Shown here: positions 15,681 through 25,655 of the stretch, in pieces
Layout: the number at the start of each line of letters is the position of its first letter
Numbering within the stretch: position 1 is the first letter of the stretch
Source of the DNA: Methylobacterium gregans
GTDB lineage: Bacteria > Pseudomonadota > Alphaproteobacteria > Rhizobiales > Beijerinckiaceae
NCBI RefSeq assembly: GCF_022179245.1
Contig: NZ_BPQM01000009.1
Span: 1 to 43,900 of the forward strand
Direction of reading: 5' to 3'
DNA: 43,900 nucleotides
The notes under the pieces: generated by a model
Seen by the model: the letters and a program-made list of their open reading frames with translations, nothing else
Told to the model about the DNA's origin: nothing
Databases searched by the model: none
Made by a program: the position numbers and the translations under genes

Positions 15681-16535
15681 TCAGCGCCCGCGGGCGCGAT
15701 CCCAGGCATTCGCCAGGGCGACGAAGCCGGCGACCGGCACCTCCTCCGCCCGCGCGGTCTCGGCGAGGCCGGCTTCCGCGAGCAGCGGAGCGGGATCGCA
15801 ACCCAGACCCTTCAGGCTCTGACGCAGCATCTTCCGGCGCTGCCCGAAGGCCGCGCGCGTCACCGCCTCCAGTGCGCCGACCCGACAGGGCAGGGGATCC
15901 GTGCGGGGCAGCAGCTGCACGATGCTCGACGTGACCTTGGGCGGCGGCACGAAGGCCGAAGGGCTGACGTCGAACAGGATGTCGGCCCGCGTGCGCCAGC
16001 CGCAGAGCACGCCGAGCCGGCCGTAATTCGCCCGGTCGCCCTCGTCGGCGACGATCCGCTCGGCGACCTCGCGCTGGAACATCAGAGTCAGCGAATCCCA
16101 CCAGGGCGGCCAGGCCTCGGTATCGAGCCAGCCGGTCAGGAGCGGCGTGCCGACATTGTAGGGAAGGTTCGCGACGATCCGGGTCGGGCCGTCCCCGATC
16201 AGCGGGCGCGGATCGAACGCGAGCGCGTCCGCGTCCACCACCTCGAGCCGGCCCGGATAATGCGCGGCGATCTCGGCGAGCGCGGGGAGCGCCCTCGGAT
16301 CGCGCTCGATCGCGATCACCCGTCCGGCGCCCTCGGCGAGGAGAGCCCGCGTCAGGCCTCCGGGACCCGGCCCGACCTCCACGACCGTGACGCCCGCGAG
16401 CGGGCCTGCCGCCCGGGCGATGCGGCCGGTGAGGTTGAGGTCGTAGAGGAAATTCTGGCCGAGCGCCTTCTTCGGTTCCAGGCCGTGCCGCGCGACCACG
16501 TCGCGCAGCGGCGGCAGCCCATCCGGTGCGCTCAC
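15681..16535 (-). CDS. rsmA: 16S rRNA (adenine1518/1519-N6)-dimethyltransferase
   Basis: This 284-residue enzyme (KsgA) dimethylates two adjacent adenines near the 3' end of 16S rRNA during late small-subunit assembly; its loss gives kasugamycin resistance. The motifs are complete: [34 protein letters not shown] for S-adenosylmethionine, [17 protein letters not shown] at the catalytic site, and [16 protein letters not shown]. Its start overlaps the pdxA stop by four bases, so it is the last gene of the lpt-pdxA-rsmA cluster. Confidence 0.97.
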   Translation of the reverse strand: MSAPDGLPPLRDVVARHGLEPKKALGQNFLYDLNLTGRIARAAGPLAGVTVVEVGPGPGGLTRALLAEGAGRVIAIERDPRALPALAEIAAHYPGRLEVVDADALAFDPRPLIGDGPTRIVANLPYNVGTPLLTGWLDTEAWPPWWDSLTLMFQREVAERIVADEGDRANYGRLGVLCGWRTRADILFDVSPSAFVPPPKVTSSIVQLLPRTDPLPCRVGALEAVTRAAFGQRRKMLRQSLKGLGCDPAPLLAEAGLAETARAEEVPVAGFVALANAWDRARGR

Positions 16536-17635
16536 AGCTCGTCGTCGGGGTCGAAGTGGCGCATGTCCGTCCGGCGTCCGGCGTAGAGGCTGAGCGGGAT
16601 CACCTCGGCGCTCTCCGGGCGGCCGATCCCGGCATTGCGCGCGAGCCGGTCGGCGAGGCGGAGCGCGGCGATCAGGCTATCGGGCCGGGCGAGACCCTGC
16701 CCGGCGATGTCGAAGGCGGTGCCGTGGTCGGGCGAGGTGCGGATGAAGGGCAGCCCCAGGGTGACGTTCACCCCGTCGTCGAAGGCGATGGTCTTGATCG
16801 GGATCAGAGCCTGATCGTGGGTGGGCGCGAGCGCCACATCGTAGGTCTCCCGCGCCCGGGCATGGAACAGGGTATCGGCCGGCAGCGGTCCCCTGATGTC
16901 GATGCCTTCCCCCCGCAGCCGCGCCACGGCCGGGGCCAGCACGTCGCGGTCCTCGGTCCCGATCGTGCCGGCCTCGCCCGCGTGCGGGTTGAGCCCGGCC
17001 AGGACGAGGCGCGGATCGTGAAGACCGAAGCGTGTCCGGAGGTCGTGCACGACGATGCGGGCCGTCTCCTCGACGAGATCCTGCGTGAGGAGGGCCGGTA
17101 CGTCGCGCACGGGAACGTGGATCGTCACGGGGACGACCGAGAGCATCTCGCTCCAGATCATCATCACGGGTTTCGGCGGGGCCAGCCCGGGTGGGACCGC
17201 GAGCACCGCGAGAAATTCGGTGTGGCCGGGATGCGCGAATCCGGCCCGCGTCAGCACGAACTTGGCGATCGGGTTGGTTACCAAGGCGCTCGCGCGGCCC
17301 GCCTTCACCAGACCGACCGCTGTGGTGATCGACTCGATCACCGCGCCCGCGTGGACAGAGTCCGGTCGCCCGGGCAGGGCGGCGACCGTGGCGCCGCTCG
17401 GAAGCGCCACGACGGGTAGCGCCCGCGGGAACACCTCCGCGGCCGTCTCGGGATCGATCTCCGCGACCGGGACCGGCAAGCCCATCCGGTCTGCGGCCCG
17501 TTCCACGAAGGCCGGGTCGGCGACGAGGAAGAACGGCGGCAGCGGCTGCGCGCCGCCGCGCGCGAGCCAGGCTGCGAGCGCGAGTTCCGGACCGATCCCG
17601 GCCGGGTCTCCGAGGGTGAGGGCGAGAGGGGGCAT
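16532..17635 (-). CDS. pdxA: 4-hydroxythreonine-4-phosphate dehydrogenase
   Basis: This 367-residue enzyme oxidises 4-phosphohydroxy-threonine with NAD in the DXP-dependent pyridoxal phosphate pathway. The N-terminus [18 protein letters not shown] is the family signature. Metal and substrate residues appear in HPGHTEFLA, in [15 protein letters not shown], and in the conserved late segment [21 protein letters not shown]. Length is slightly over the usual 330, through extra residues around the middle and C-terminus. It overlaps rsmA and follows lptD after 99 bases, where surA would be expected. Confidence 0.96.
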   Translation of the reverse strand: MPPLALTLGDPAGIGPELALAAWLARGGAQPLPPFFLVADPAFVERAADRMGLPVPVAEIDPETAAEVFPRALPVVALPSGATVAALPGRPDSVHAGAVIESITTAVGLVKAGRASALVTNPIAKFVLTRAGFAHPGHTEFLAVLAVPPGLAPPKPVMMIWSEMLSVVPVTIHVPVRDVPALLTQDLVEETARIVVHDLRTRFGLHDPRLVLAGLNPHAGEAGTIGTEDRDVLAPAVARLRGEGIDIRGPLPADTLFHARARETYDVALAPTHDQALIPIKTIAFDDGVNVTLGLPFIRTSPDHGTAFDIAGQGLARPDSLIAALRLADRLARNAGIGRPESAEVIPLSLYAGRRTDMRHFDPDDEL

Positions 17636-17734
17636 GGACGGGCCTGACGATGCGCGGGCGTGCGCGGCCGGCGATGCGGCGCTCTGGGTCTGCGATCTAA
17701 GGGAATTCGGCGCGCCCGCAAGCGGCGGGCGGTC

Positions 17735-20338
17735 TCAGCGCACCGAGGCGATGCCGTCGTTGGTGGTGACGCTGCCGACATTCTGGCGCAGATCCGCCTC
17801 GCCGAGCGTCTTCAGCTCGACGCGGAGCAGCACCGTCTGATTGCGCTCGCGCGTGCCGAGCGCGGTGGCGATCGGCGAGACGATGTAGTTCAGCGAGACC
17901 GTGGTGCACTCGTCCTGGTAGCCGCCGCCGAGGCTCAGGCCCGACAGGTAGAACCGGCCCGGGTTCTGATAGACCGGCAGGGTGCCGGTCGGGTTCGCGA
18001 GGTAGCTCGTCAGCGCCGTCGCGTAGAGGTCGCGGGTGTCGAGGTAGTGCGTGAGGTCGACCAGCGCCGAGCCCGTGAGGAACCAGTTCGGGGTGATGTT
18101 GTAGGTCGCGCTCGCGGTCACGCCCTCGCGGCGATGGCTGAAGCCCAGCAGCGGCTGCGCCTCGTAGTAGGAGTAGAAGGTCGAGAGCGTCAGCGGCAGG
18201 AACGGCGCGAAGCGCGCGGTCACGCCCGCCTCGAAGCGGTTCACCTTGAAGTCGGCCTGGTCGAAGCGCGCCCGGCTGATGAACGAGATGTTCTGGTTCG
18301 GCGAGACCTGGAACCGCCCGACGAAGTCCGAGCGACGGGTCTCGAGCCCCGACTCGAGGCCGACATTGGCCAGATCCCCGCGCCGGAACGAGTTGACGCC
18401 CGCGACCTGGATCGACTCGCCGAACATCACGTTCGTGTACCAACCCGACGCCGTCACCACCGAGTACTGGCCGCCGAGATTGGCCCGCACGCCGCCCTCG
18501 GCGCGATCGTAGCCGGAGAATTTGTCCCACTCGAACAGCGAGGTGTCGTCGAAGACGAGGCTCTGCGCGTCCTCGTTCGGCAGGCGGCCGATCCGGGTCT
18601 CGGAGGGGCGCGCGATGATCTGGGCGATCGGCTCGATCGTGTGGACGCCGAGCGGCCCGAAATCGCTGACGAAGGGGTAGCGGTAGTCGAGGCCAACCGC
18701 CGGGATGACGCGGCCGTTGAAGCCCTCGCCGACGTTCGCGATCGTCGGCACCAGGGCGTTCTGGTAGCCCGACAGGCTCGGATTGGTGAAGAAGGCGTCC
18801 GCCCTGAGATAGGTGAAGGGCGTGAAGACCTGGCCCGCATCGTCGATGAAGCTGCGCCGCCAGGAGGCCATGGCGGAGGCGCGCGTGTTCGTGCCGGCGA
18901 GCCCGCGGATCAGGCACGAGGCCTGGTTGAAGATCGCGCAGGTCTCATAGAGCGGGTAGCTGACCCCGTTGACGCTCGGGCTGAACAGGTAGGCGCTGGT
19001 CCGCGGCAGGCCCTGGAAGTCCGTCGCCTCGCGGGTCAGGCTGGTTATGTTCGCCTCGAAGCGCACCTCGCCGCCGATCTCGCCCGGGCCGTTGATCCGC
19101 TTGTCGTAGTCGATCACCGGCGCGACGATCGGCTGCTCCTTCTGCCAGTCGAAGCTCGACAGGCCCTTGAAGTAGTAGCCCCGCGCCTCGAACCACGAGC
19201 GGTCGCCCTGGCCGATCAGGTAGGCGGTCGAGACGGCCTCACGGAAGTAGTCCGTCGTGATGTTCTGGTTGCGGATCCGGTAGTTGTCGAGGAACCACTT
19301 GTCGGTGACGCCGACGAGGTCCCAGCCGGTGCGCCAGCGGTCGTTGATGTAGAACCGGCCCCGGCTCTCGATCGAGCCACGGAAGTCGCGGTCGCCCGCG
19401 CCGAGCGGCCCCGGCAGGAAGGCCGAGGGCGTCGTCTGGAAGATGCCCGACAGGCGCAGGTTGAAGCTGCCGTTGTCGAGCCGCTGACGGTACTCGGCCT
19501 GGCCGAGCACGCCCTGGCGGCTCAGGAAGGCGGGCGAGAGCGTGAGGTCGTAATCCGGCGCGAGGTTGAAGAAGTAGGGCACCGCGACGCCGGTGCCGAC
19601 CGCCGTCGAGGTGATGAAGCGCGGCGTCAGGAAGCCGCTCTTGCGCTTCACCGTCGGGTCCGGCGCCTCGAAGTAGGGCAGGTAGGCGACCGGAATGCCG
19701 GCGAGTTCGAGGGTCGATTCCTCGAAGTAGACCGTGTGGGTCTCGTTGTTGTGGACGATCTTGGCGGCGCGCACCTGCCAGAGCGGCGGCACCTCCGGGT
19801 TGTCCTTGCAGGGCTCGCAGGCCGTGTAGGTGCCGTAGTCGAAGCGGGTCTGCTCGCCGTTCAGGCGCTCGGCGCGCGGCGCCGAGAAGCGCGTGCGCAC
19901 GGTCTCTCCGCGGCGCTCGACCGATTGCTGGATGCGCAAGCTGTCGATGAAGCCGGTCTTGAAGTCGTCCGTCAGCTCCATCCGGTCGCCGGTGACGACG
20001 GCGCCGTCCTGGTCGGTCAGGCGGACATTGCCCTCGGCGAAGACGCGGGACGAGCCGCGGTCGTAGCGCACGCGGTCGGCCTGGAGGGTGCGCGGGCCGT
20101 AATGCAGCTCGGCATTGCCCTTGGCCGTGACGGTGTTCTTGTCGTTGTCGTAGATCAGCTCGTCGGCCTCGACGAGCAGCTTGTCGCCCGGCTTGCCCTC
20201 GACCTTCTTGGCGAGCGGATTGGCGGAGGCTCCGGATTGGGCGAGCGCGGGCGCGGCCGCGAGGGCAGAGCCCGTCAGCAGCGCCAGCATCCCGGCGACC
20301 CGCGCGATGTCGGAGACCTTACGCAACGCCTGTCCCAA
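17735..20338 (-). CDS. lptD: LPS-assembly outer-membrane protein LptD
   Basis: This 867-residue protein has a Sec signal peptide (about 1-34, ending APALAQS), a periplasmic OstA/LptA-like jellyroll (KLLVEADELIYDNDKNTVTAKGNAELHY and following repeats), and a long beta-barrel domain rich in aromatic strands. It inserts LPS into the outer leaflet together with LptE. Cysteine pairs are visible: CEPC near residue 185, and two in CAIFNQASC in the barrel. These may make the disulfides that other LptD proteins need, but the spacing differs from E. coli. It is in the lptF-lptG-lptD order typical of alphaproteobacteria. Confidence 0.95.
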   Translation of the reverse strand: MGQALRKVSDIARVAGMLALLTGSALAAAPALAQSGASANPLAKKVEGKPGDKLLVEADELIYDNDKNTVTAKGNAELHYGPRTLQADRVRYDRGSSRVFAEGNVRLTDQDGAVVTGDRMELTDDFKTGFIDSLRIQQSVERRGETVRTRFSAPRAERLNGEQTRFDYGTYTACEPCKDNPEVPPLWQVRAAKIVHNNETHTVYFEESTLELAGIPVAYLPYFEAPDPTVKRKSGFLTPRFITSTAVGTGVAVPYFFNLAPDYDLTLSPAFLSRQGVLGQAEYRQRLDNGSFNLRLSGIFQTTPSAFLPGPLGAGDRDFRGSIESRGRFYINDRWRTGWDLVGVTDKWFLDNYRIRNQNITTDYFREAVSTAYLIGQGDRSWFEARGYYFKGLSSFDWQKEQPIVAPVIDYDKRINGPGEIGGEVRFEANITSLTREATDFQGLPRTSAYLFSPSVNGVSYPLYETCAIFNQASCLIRGLAGTNTRASAMASWRRSFIDDAGQVFTPFTYLRADAFFTNPSLSGYQNALVPTIANVGEGFNGRVIPAVGLDYRYPFVSDFGPLGVHTIEPIAQIIARPSETRIGRLPNEDAQSLVFDDTSLFEWDKFSGYDRAEGGVRANLGGQYSVVTASGWYTNVMFGESIQVAGVNSFRRGDLANVGLESGLETRRSDFVGRFQVSPNQNISFISRARFDQADFKVNRFEAGVTARFAPFLPLTLSTFYSYYEAQPLLGFSHRREGVTASATYNITPNWFLTGSALVDLTHYLDTRDLYATALTSYLANPTGTLPVYQNPGRFYLSGLSLGGGYQDECTTVSLNYIVSPIATALGTRERNQTVLLRVELKTLGEADLRQNVGSVTTNDGIASVR

Positions 20339-20408
20339 CTCCGGTGACGTCCGTCGTCACGAACCCAACCAAAACCGCCTCCCGGAGGCCCGCTCGGGCG
20401 AGCGGGTT

Positions 20409-21497
20409 TCAGCCGTCTTCCTGGTACAGAAGCGTGAGCGTACCGAGAAGGCTTCCTACCACGGCCGGCAACCACGCCGCCACTGGCGCGGCCACGATAC
20501 CCGCAGCTCCGAGACCCTCCATGACCTGCCGGGCGACGTAGAGCGCGAAGCCCGCCGCGACCCCGCCGAGGACGAGCTTCCCGACGCCACCAAAGCGGAA
20601 AAACCGTAAGGAAACGGTTGCGGCCACCAGCACCATGGCGACGAACAGGACCGGGCGCGCCCAGAGGACGTCGTACTGGAGGCGATACTTCGTGGCGTCC
20701 AAGCCCGCCCGCTCGGTGCGCGCGATGGTGTCCGGAAGTTGCCAGAAAGGCACAGATTCCGGAGGGGTGAAGCGCTGCCGGACCTGGCCTGGGTCGAGCG
20801 TCGAGGCGATCAGGTAGGTGTCGAAGCTCTCGGGCGGCGACTCGGATGTGAGAAGGCGCACATCGCTCAGCTCCCACCAGCCGTCGTGGAGCGTGGCGCG
20901 CGCGGCGACGAGCTGCGAGACGAAGCCGCCGTCGTCGTTGAAGGTGAAGACCTGCACGCCGGCGAGTGTCGTGGTCCCCTCGATCGCCGTCTCGGCCCGG
21001 ATGATGGCCGAGCCGTCGACGCTCTTCTGGCGCATGTAGAGCGCCTTGCCGGAACCGGCCTTGGTCGACTTGGCGAAGATCTTCGCCTCGATCTCGGTCG
21101 AGCGCTGCTTCAGGGCGGCCGAGACCGGGTTGTAGACCCCGATCGCGAGGCTGCCGATCGCGAGCGCCACGAAGACCCCCGGCTGGAGGAACTGCCAGGC
21201 GGAGATTCCGGCCGCGCGCGCCACCACGAGTTCCAGCTTGCGCGAGAGCTGGAGGAGGGCGGCCATCGATCCGAACAGCACCGCGAAGGGCAGCACGCCC
21301 TCGGCGACCGCGGGAGTGCGGTAGAGCGAGAGCTGCGCCATCAGCCCGGCCGAGGCACCCTCGGCGTCGCCCGCCCGGCGCAGCAGCTCCACGAAGTCGA
21401 GCGTGTAGACGAGCGCGAACACGGTGAGGAACACGCCCAGCACCGTGCGGGCGAAGCGCTTGGCGAAGTACAGCCCGAGGGTCCGGCCGATCAGCAC
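20409..21497 (-). CDS. lptG: LPS export permease LptG
   Basis: This 362-residue inner-membrane protein of the YjgP/YjgQ family is one of the two permease subunits of the LptB2FG ABC transporter, which extracts LPS from the inner membrane. Membrane helices are seen near 14-34, 65-85 and 100-120, then a large periplasmic jellyroll (about 130-265), then three more helices near the C-terminus (about 275-357). ARAAGISAWQFLQPG is a coupling-helix-like segment. It starts seven bases after lptF. LptG is assigned over LptF by gene order and its shorter length. Confidence 0.93.
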   Translation of the reverse strand: MLIGRTLGLYFAKRFARTVLGVFLTVFALVYTLDFVELLRRAGDAEGASAGLMAQLSLYRTPAVAEGVLPFAVLFGSMAALLQLSRKLELVVARAAGISAWQFLQPGVFVALAIGSLAIGVYNPVSAALKQRSTEIEAKIFAKSTKAGSGKALYMRQKSVDGSAIIRAETAIEGTTTLAGVQVFTFNDDGGFVSQLVAARATLHDGWWELSDVRLLTSESPPESFDTYLIASTLDPGQVRQRFTPPESVPFWQLPDTIARTERAGLDATKYRLQYDVLWARPVLFVAMVLVAATVSLRFFRFGGVGKLVLGGVAAGFALYVARQVMEGLGAAGIVAAPVAAWLPAVVGSLLGTLTLLYQEDG

Positions 21498-21503
21498 GCT
21501 TGC

Positions 21504-22664
21504 CTAGCCCCGCGCCAGGCGGGGGACGCGCGGCGCGAGCCCCCGGAGTGAGGCGGCCAGCCGCGCGTTGAAGGCCCGCACCTTCGCCCCGTGGAAGATC
21601 ACCAGGGCGGACAGCCCGATCGCGAGCAGCGGCACCGCGTAGACGGCCGCGACCGCCGCCTGGCTGCGGGCGGCCGCGCTGACGGCGGCGAAGCCGGCGA
21701 TCCTCAGGAGCACGACCGCTACGACCGCGCCGGCCACCGCCATCCCGCGGCCCGATCGGGTGGTGCGGGGGTCGCCGAGCGCCGCGAAGGCGATGAAGGC
21801 CAGCGCGAGGGGATAGAGCCAGGACGAGAGGCGGTCGTGCAGCTCGGCCCGGAAGCGGCCCTTCTGGAGCTTGAAGTAGACCTCGTCCCGGTCGGGGAAG
21901 AGGAGCTGCGTGGTCGAGCGCTCGCGCGGCTTGTAGACGACCTCCGAATCGGGCGGCGCGAAGGCTGCGAGGTCGATCGTGTAGCGCTCGAAGGTCAGGA
22001 TCGACGAATCGCGGCTGTCCTTCTGCTGCTGGTGCACGCTGCCCTTCTCGAGCGCGAGGTAGCTCTGGCCGTCCACCTCGATCGCGTTGCCGCGCTCGGC
22101 GAGGTAGACCTTGTTCTTCCCGGCCTCGCGGGCGTCTTGGATGAAGAGGCCCAGCAGCGTGCCGTTCTGCCCGCGCTCGCGGAAGTGGAAGGTCAGCCCG
22201 CTGTCGAGGCTGGTGAACTGGCCCTCCTTGACGACGTTCGCGATGAAGTCGCCGCGCACGCGGGTGATCACGTCGCGCAGTTCCTGAAAGCTCGCGGGCA
22301 TCACCACGATCGTCAGGAAGCCGACCAGGAAGCTCACGGCGAGAGCCAGGGAGAGGAAAGGGCGCAGGATGGCGCGCGGCTTCATGCCGGCGGCCGACAT
22401 CACGATGAGCTCGGAATCGCCGTTGAGCTTGTTCAGGGCGTAGATCACCGCGATGAACAGGGCCATCGGGGCGATCACCACGATCAGCGTCGGCAGCGAC
22501 AGGCCGGTGACGAACAGGAAGATCAGGAGCGTCTGCCCTTTGGCGGTGATCAGGTCGAGCTCGCGCAGGGCCTGCGTCACCCAGATCGTCCCGGTCAGCC
22601 CGATCAGGCAGGCGAGGCAGGCGCCGAGCGCGATGCGGAAGATGTAGCGCTCGATCTGGGTCAT
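21504..22664 (-). CDS. lptF: LPS export permease LptF
   Basis: This 386-residue partner of LptG starts [22 protein letters not shown]. Three N-terminal helices, a periplasmic domain (about 130-270) and three C-terminal helices match YjgP. The segment [17 protein letters not shown] corresponds to the cytoplasmic coupling helix. It is the first gene of the minus-strand lptF-lptG-lptD-pdxA-rsmA cluster and is divergent from pepA. The 214-base space between them must hold both promoters; no clear -35/-10 pair stands out. Confidence 0.93.
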   Translation of the reverse strand: MTQIERYIFRIALGACLACLIGLTGTIWVTQALRELDLITAKGQTLLIFLFVTGLSLPTLIVVIAPMALFIAVIYALNKLNGDSELIVMSAAGMKPRAILRPFLSLALAVSFLVGFLTIVVMPASFQELRDVITRVRGDFIANVVKEGQFTSLDSGLTFHFRERGQNGTLLGLFIQDAREAGKNKVYLAERGNAIEVDGQSYLALEKGSVHQQQKDSRDSSILTFERYTIDLAAFAPPDSEVVYKPRERSTTQLLFPDRDEVYFKLQKGRFRAELHDRLSSWLYPLALAFIAFAALGDPRTTRSGRGMAVAGAVVAVVLLRIAGFAAVSAAARSQAAVAAVYAVPLLAIGLSALVIFHGAKVRAFNARLAASLRGLAPRVPRLARG

Positions 22665-22878
22665 CGCGTCGGCTCGGACCTCCTCGGAAACCGGCCCGTC
22701 CCCCTGTTCGGCCGGCTGCGGATTCCGGCATGGCGCGCGAAGTGAGGCGGTTTCAAGAGCATGCGCGCCGCGTTGCGTTCTCCGCCTCAGCGGCTACACA
22801 GGGCGGACAACGCAGGGACGCTCCCGCGCGGGGCCGGCCCCGTGCCAGGAACAGCAGTCGAGCTCGGAAAGCAACCAC

Positions 22879-24375
22879 ATGGCGGACGGCATCACCATCA
22901 CCTTCGCTCCGGTGGGCCGGGCCGGCGGGGGCGACCTCGTCGTGTTCGTGGGCGACGACCTCGCGCTGAGCGCGGCCGCCCGCGACGTGCTGGGCGGCGC
23001 CGGGGCCGATCTGGTGGCGCGGGCCGCGGCCTCCGAGCAGTTCCGGGGCCGCCATCTCACCGCGCTCTCGCTGCCGGCGCCGGCGGGGGTCGAGGCCGAC
23101 CGGCTCGTCGTGGTGGGGCTCGGCTCCGACAAGGACCGCGGCAAGATCGAGTGGCCGGTGCTCGGCGGCTTCACCGCCGGCAAGGTCTCGGGCCGCACCG
23201 CCCGGGTGGTTCTCGACTGGCCGGGTGCCGCGATCACCCCGCGCGACGCCGCCGACTTCGCCCTGGGCGCGCGCCTGCGGGCCTACAGCTTCGACCGCTA
23301 CAAGACGAAGAAGAAGCCGGACGCAGAGGACAAGACCGGCTCGGCGCTCACCCTGATGCTGCCGGCCCATGCCGAGGCGGAGACGGCGGCCGGCGACACC
23401 CGCGCGGTGGCCGAGGGCGTGACGCTCGCCCGCGACCTGATCAACGAGCCGCCGAACGTGCTTTCCCCGGCCGAGTTCGCGGCCCGCGCCTCGGAACTCG
23501 CCACGCTCGGCGTCGAGATCGAGGTGCTGGAGCCGGCCCGCCTGCGCGAGCTGAACTTCGGCGCGCTGCTGGCGGTGGCGCAGGGCTCGGTGCGCGAGCC
23601 GCGCGTGGTGGTGATGCGCTGGAACGGCGGCCGCCCCGGCGAGGCGCCCCTGGCGCTGATCGGCAAGGGCGTGGTGTTCGATTCGGGCGGCGTCTCGATC
23701 AAGTCGGCCGGCGGCATGGAGGACATGAAGGGCGACATGGGCGGGGCGGCCGCCGTCGTGGGCACGCTCCACGCGCTGGCCGCCCGCAAGGCGAAGGTGA
23801 ACGTCGTCGGCGCCATCGGCATCGTCGAGAACATGCCGGACGGCGCCTCCTACCGTCCCTCCGACATCGTCACCTCGATGTCGGGCCAGACCATCGAGGT
23901 CATCAACACCGACGCGGAGGGCCGCCTCGTGCTGGCCGACGTGATCTGGCACGTGCAGCAGACCGAGAAGCCCAAGGCGATCATCGATCTCGCCACGTTG
24001 ACCGGCGCGATCATCGTGGCACTCGGCCAGGACATCGCCGGCCTGTTCTCGAACGACGACGAGCTCGCGGCCAAGATCACGGCCGCCGGCGAGGCGACTG
24101 CCGAGAAGGTCTGGCGGATGCCGCTGATCCCGGCCTACGACAAGGCGATCGACTCGAAGTTCGCCGACATGAAGAACACAGGCGGGCGCCACGGCGGCGC
24201 GGCGACCGCGGCGGCCTTCATCAAGCGCTACGTCAACGACACGCCCTGGGCCCATCTCGACATCGCGGGCGTGGGCATGTCCTCGACGCCGAACGAGATC
24301 AACCGCAGCTGGGGCGCGGGCTGGGGCGTGCGCCTGCTCGACCGGCTGGTGCGCGACAACTACGAGGGCCGGTAG
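22879..24375 (+). CDS. pepA: Leucyl aminopeptidase (M17)
   Basis: This 498-residue cytoplasmic metallopeptidase removes N-terminal residues from peptides; some PepA proteins also bind DNA. The M17 active site is intact: [19 protein letters not shown] with the metal-binding Lys and Asp, [21 protein letters not shown], and the signature NTDAEGRL. The variable N-terminal domain (1-170) is of normal size. The start ATG is preceded by GGAAAG. It is divergent from lptF, as in many alphaproteobacteria, but the following gene is not holC. Confidence 0.96.
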   Translation: MADGITITFAPVGRAGGGDLVVFVGDDLALSAAARDVLGGAGADLVARAAASEQFRGRHLTALSLPAPAGVEADRLVVVGLGSDKDRGKIEWPVLGGFTAGKVSGRTARVVLDWPGAAITPRDAADFALGARLRAYSFDRYKTKKKPDAEDKTGSALTLMLPAHAEAETAAGDTRAVAEGVTLARDLINEPPNVLSPAEFAARASELATLGVEIEVLEPARLRELNFGALLAVAQGSVREPRVVVMRWNGGRPGEAPLALIGKGVVFDSGGVSIKSAGGMEDMKGDMGGAAAVVGTLHALAARKAKVNVVGAIGIVENMPDGASYRPSDIVTSMSGQTIEVINTDAEGRLVLADVIWHVQQTEKPKAIIDLATLTGAIIVALGQDIAGLFSNDDELAAKITAAGEATAEKVWRMPLIPAYDKAIDSKFADMKNTGGRHGGAATAAAFIKRYVNDTPWAHLDIAGVGMSSTPNEINRSWGAGWGVRLLDRLVRDNYEGR

Positions 24376-24397
24376 GGCTCGAAGGCCCAGCCTCCCT

Positions 24398-24424
24398 GCT
24401 TCCCCCGCTCAGGGCGGGGGAAGC
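24398..24424 (+). terminator. Hairpin after pepA
   Basis: GCTTCCCCCGC pairs perfectly with GCGGGGGAAGC across the 5-base loop TCAGG. It starts 23 bases after the pepA stop. No T run follows, so it may work as a weak terminator or 3' stabilising stem. Its C-rich/G-rich core resembles arms of the palindromic repeats at 7486 and 31194. Confidence 0.5.
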
Positions 24425-24468
24425 GTGCGTCTGGGCGGTGCCCGGCCGACCTGTAGAGTACCTGAGCG

Positions 24469-25200
24469 ATGCGTGGAGCACCGATCCTCCTGGCCGCTGC
24501 GCCTGTCGCGGCGGCGCTCGCCGCCCTCGCGACCGTGGCGGCGACGGGCCTGAGCCAGCGCTCCGGCCTGCCAAGCGCGGTCGAACCCTTCGCCTACGGC
24601 TTCTTCCTCGACCGCTACCCGCTCTTCGCCTTCGCCATCGTGTACGGGCTCGTGCGGATCGTCTGCGCAGCCGCCGCGCCCGGGCCGGCCTCGCCCGTCC
24701 GGCGGGCCGTGTTCGGCCTCGCGGGTCTCGCCCTTCTGCTCGGCGCCTCGCTCTACCCGACCTTTGGCGGTCTCGTGCTGCGCGCCGGTTTTGGCAGCGG
24801 CAGCATGGCCTTTCTCACCAACACCCCGCTCTGGGCGTCCTACGCCATCGGGTCCGCGGTCGCAGCGCTGCTCTTCGGCCTCGCCATGGGCATCCCGATC
24901 GTGCTCGCGACGCTGCGGCGCCGCGCCCCGGAAGGTTTCGGGCGGCGCGTCCGGCGCGCCATCGCCACCATGCTCTTGAGTTTCCTGGCGCTGTGGCTCG
25001 GTGCCGCCATCCTGGGGCTCGCCCGCGAGGCTGGCATCGGACCCTGGCCGCGGCGGCCCTTCGCGACCGACGAAGCGCTCCGGGCCGCACTCGTGGTGCT
25101 CGCAGCGACGGTGCCGCACGCCCTCGTGAGCCTCCTCCGCGCGGGCCGCCCCGAGCCGGTCCGCCGGCCCTCGCTGAAAGATCGCCTGCGGCCGATGTGA
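24469..25200 (+). CDS. Multi-pass membrane protein of unknown function
   Basis: This 243-residue very hydrophobic protein has about six membrane helices (near 6-28, 50-70, 85-108, 123-146, 165-183 and 202-222). Basic loops such as RRRAPEGFGRRVRRA point to the positive-inside rule. It has no recognised motif. Its short C-terminal tail (RPSLKDRLRPM) is basic. It is placed 93 bases after pepA, past a hairpin, so it may have its own promoter. Codon use is like its neighbours. A family cannot be named. Confidence 0.6.
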   Translation: MRGAPILLAAAPVAAALAALATVAATGLSQRSGLPSAVEPFAYGFFLDRYPLFAFAIVYGLVRIVCAAAAPGPASPVRRAVFGLAGLALLLGASLYPTFGGLVLRAGFGSGSMAFLTNTPLWASYAIGSAVAALLFGLAMGIPIVLATLRRRAPEGFGRRVRRAIATMLLSFLALWLGAAILGLAREAGIGPWPRRPFATDEALRAALVVLAATVPHALVSLLRAGRPEPVRRPSLKDRLRPM

Positions 25201-25655
25201 GGACAGGTCCGCCAGGCCCACGAGGCACACCGCAGGGGGCCGTCGAGGGCCGGTGAACCCCGGCTCCGCCCGCGGACGCCTCGGACGGGGGTGAAAGGTC
25301 GCCCGGACTCCCGTGCGGGAGGGAGCGTCACGACGCGATCGCGACTTGGCCGCGGGATCAGGCCTCTGCGCGTCCGCATCCGCCACGTTCAGGCTCACCC
25401 GGCACCGACGTCACGGGCGTCCGAGGTGACTGCGGCGACGAGAGAGGCACTCCGGCGCGGCGTCTCCGCATCCTGGGGGGCATCGATGCCGCTTTTGCGG
25501 GCAACGGGCGCGGATCTTGCTGGAGCACAACCGACCGGTGCGGGCAGCGCCCGCCCCGTCGCGTCGGACAGCACGTCGGACCGGAGACGCCCGGACATTC
25601 GGGCGGGGTCACTCGTCAAGCCCTCGCATCTTCCGTCCGCCACAAGGGAAACGGT
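25201..25655. other. 455-base gene-free region before the FNT channel gene
   Basis: I find no reading frame with convincing protein character on either strand. It contains small hairpins, including CTCCCG-TG-CGGGAG (25308-25321) and CGCCCG-GACATT-CGGGCG (25588-25605, about 50 bases before the FNT start). A known riboswitch is not recognisable. It is most simply a long leader or promoter region for the channel gene. Confidence 0.45.

Noticed and set aside
17660..20347. A long plus-strand frame opposite lptD
   Set aside because: Composition is dominated by Arg, Ala, Val and Asp with no domain. lptD on the minus strand has a signal peptide, an OstA domain and barrel features.
20275..22731. A long minus-strand frame across lptF and lptG
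   Set aside because: It is in another frame of the lpt genes and has the Arg/Pro/Gly-rich shadow composition. lptF and lptG themselves have clear membrane topology and family motifs.
24409..25398. Minus-strand frame opposite the unknown membrane protein
   Set aside because: It is Arg/Gly/Glu-rich with no domain; the plus-strand frame has regular hydrophobic helices. The choice is still not certain because neither has a known family.
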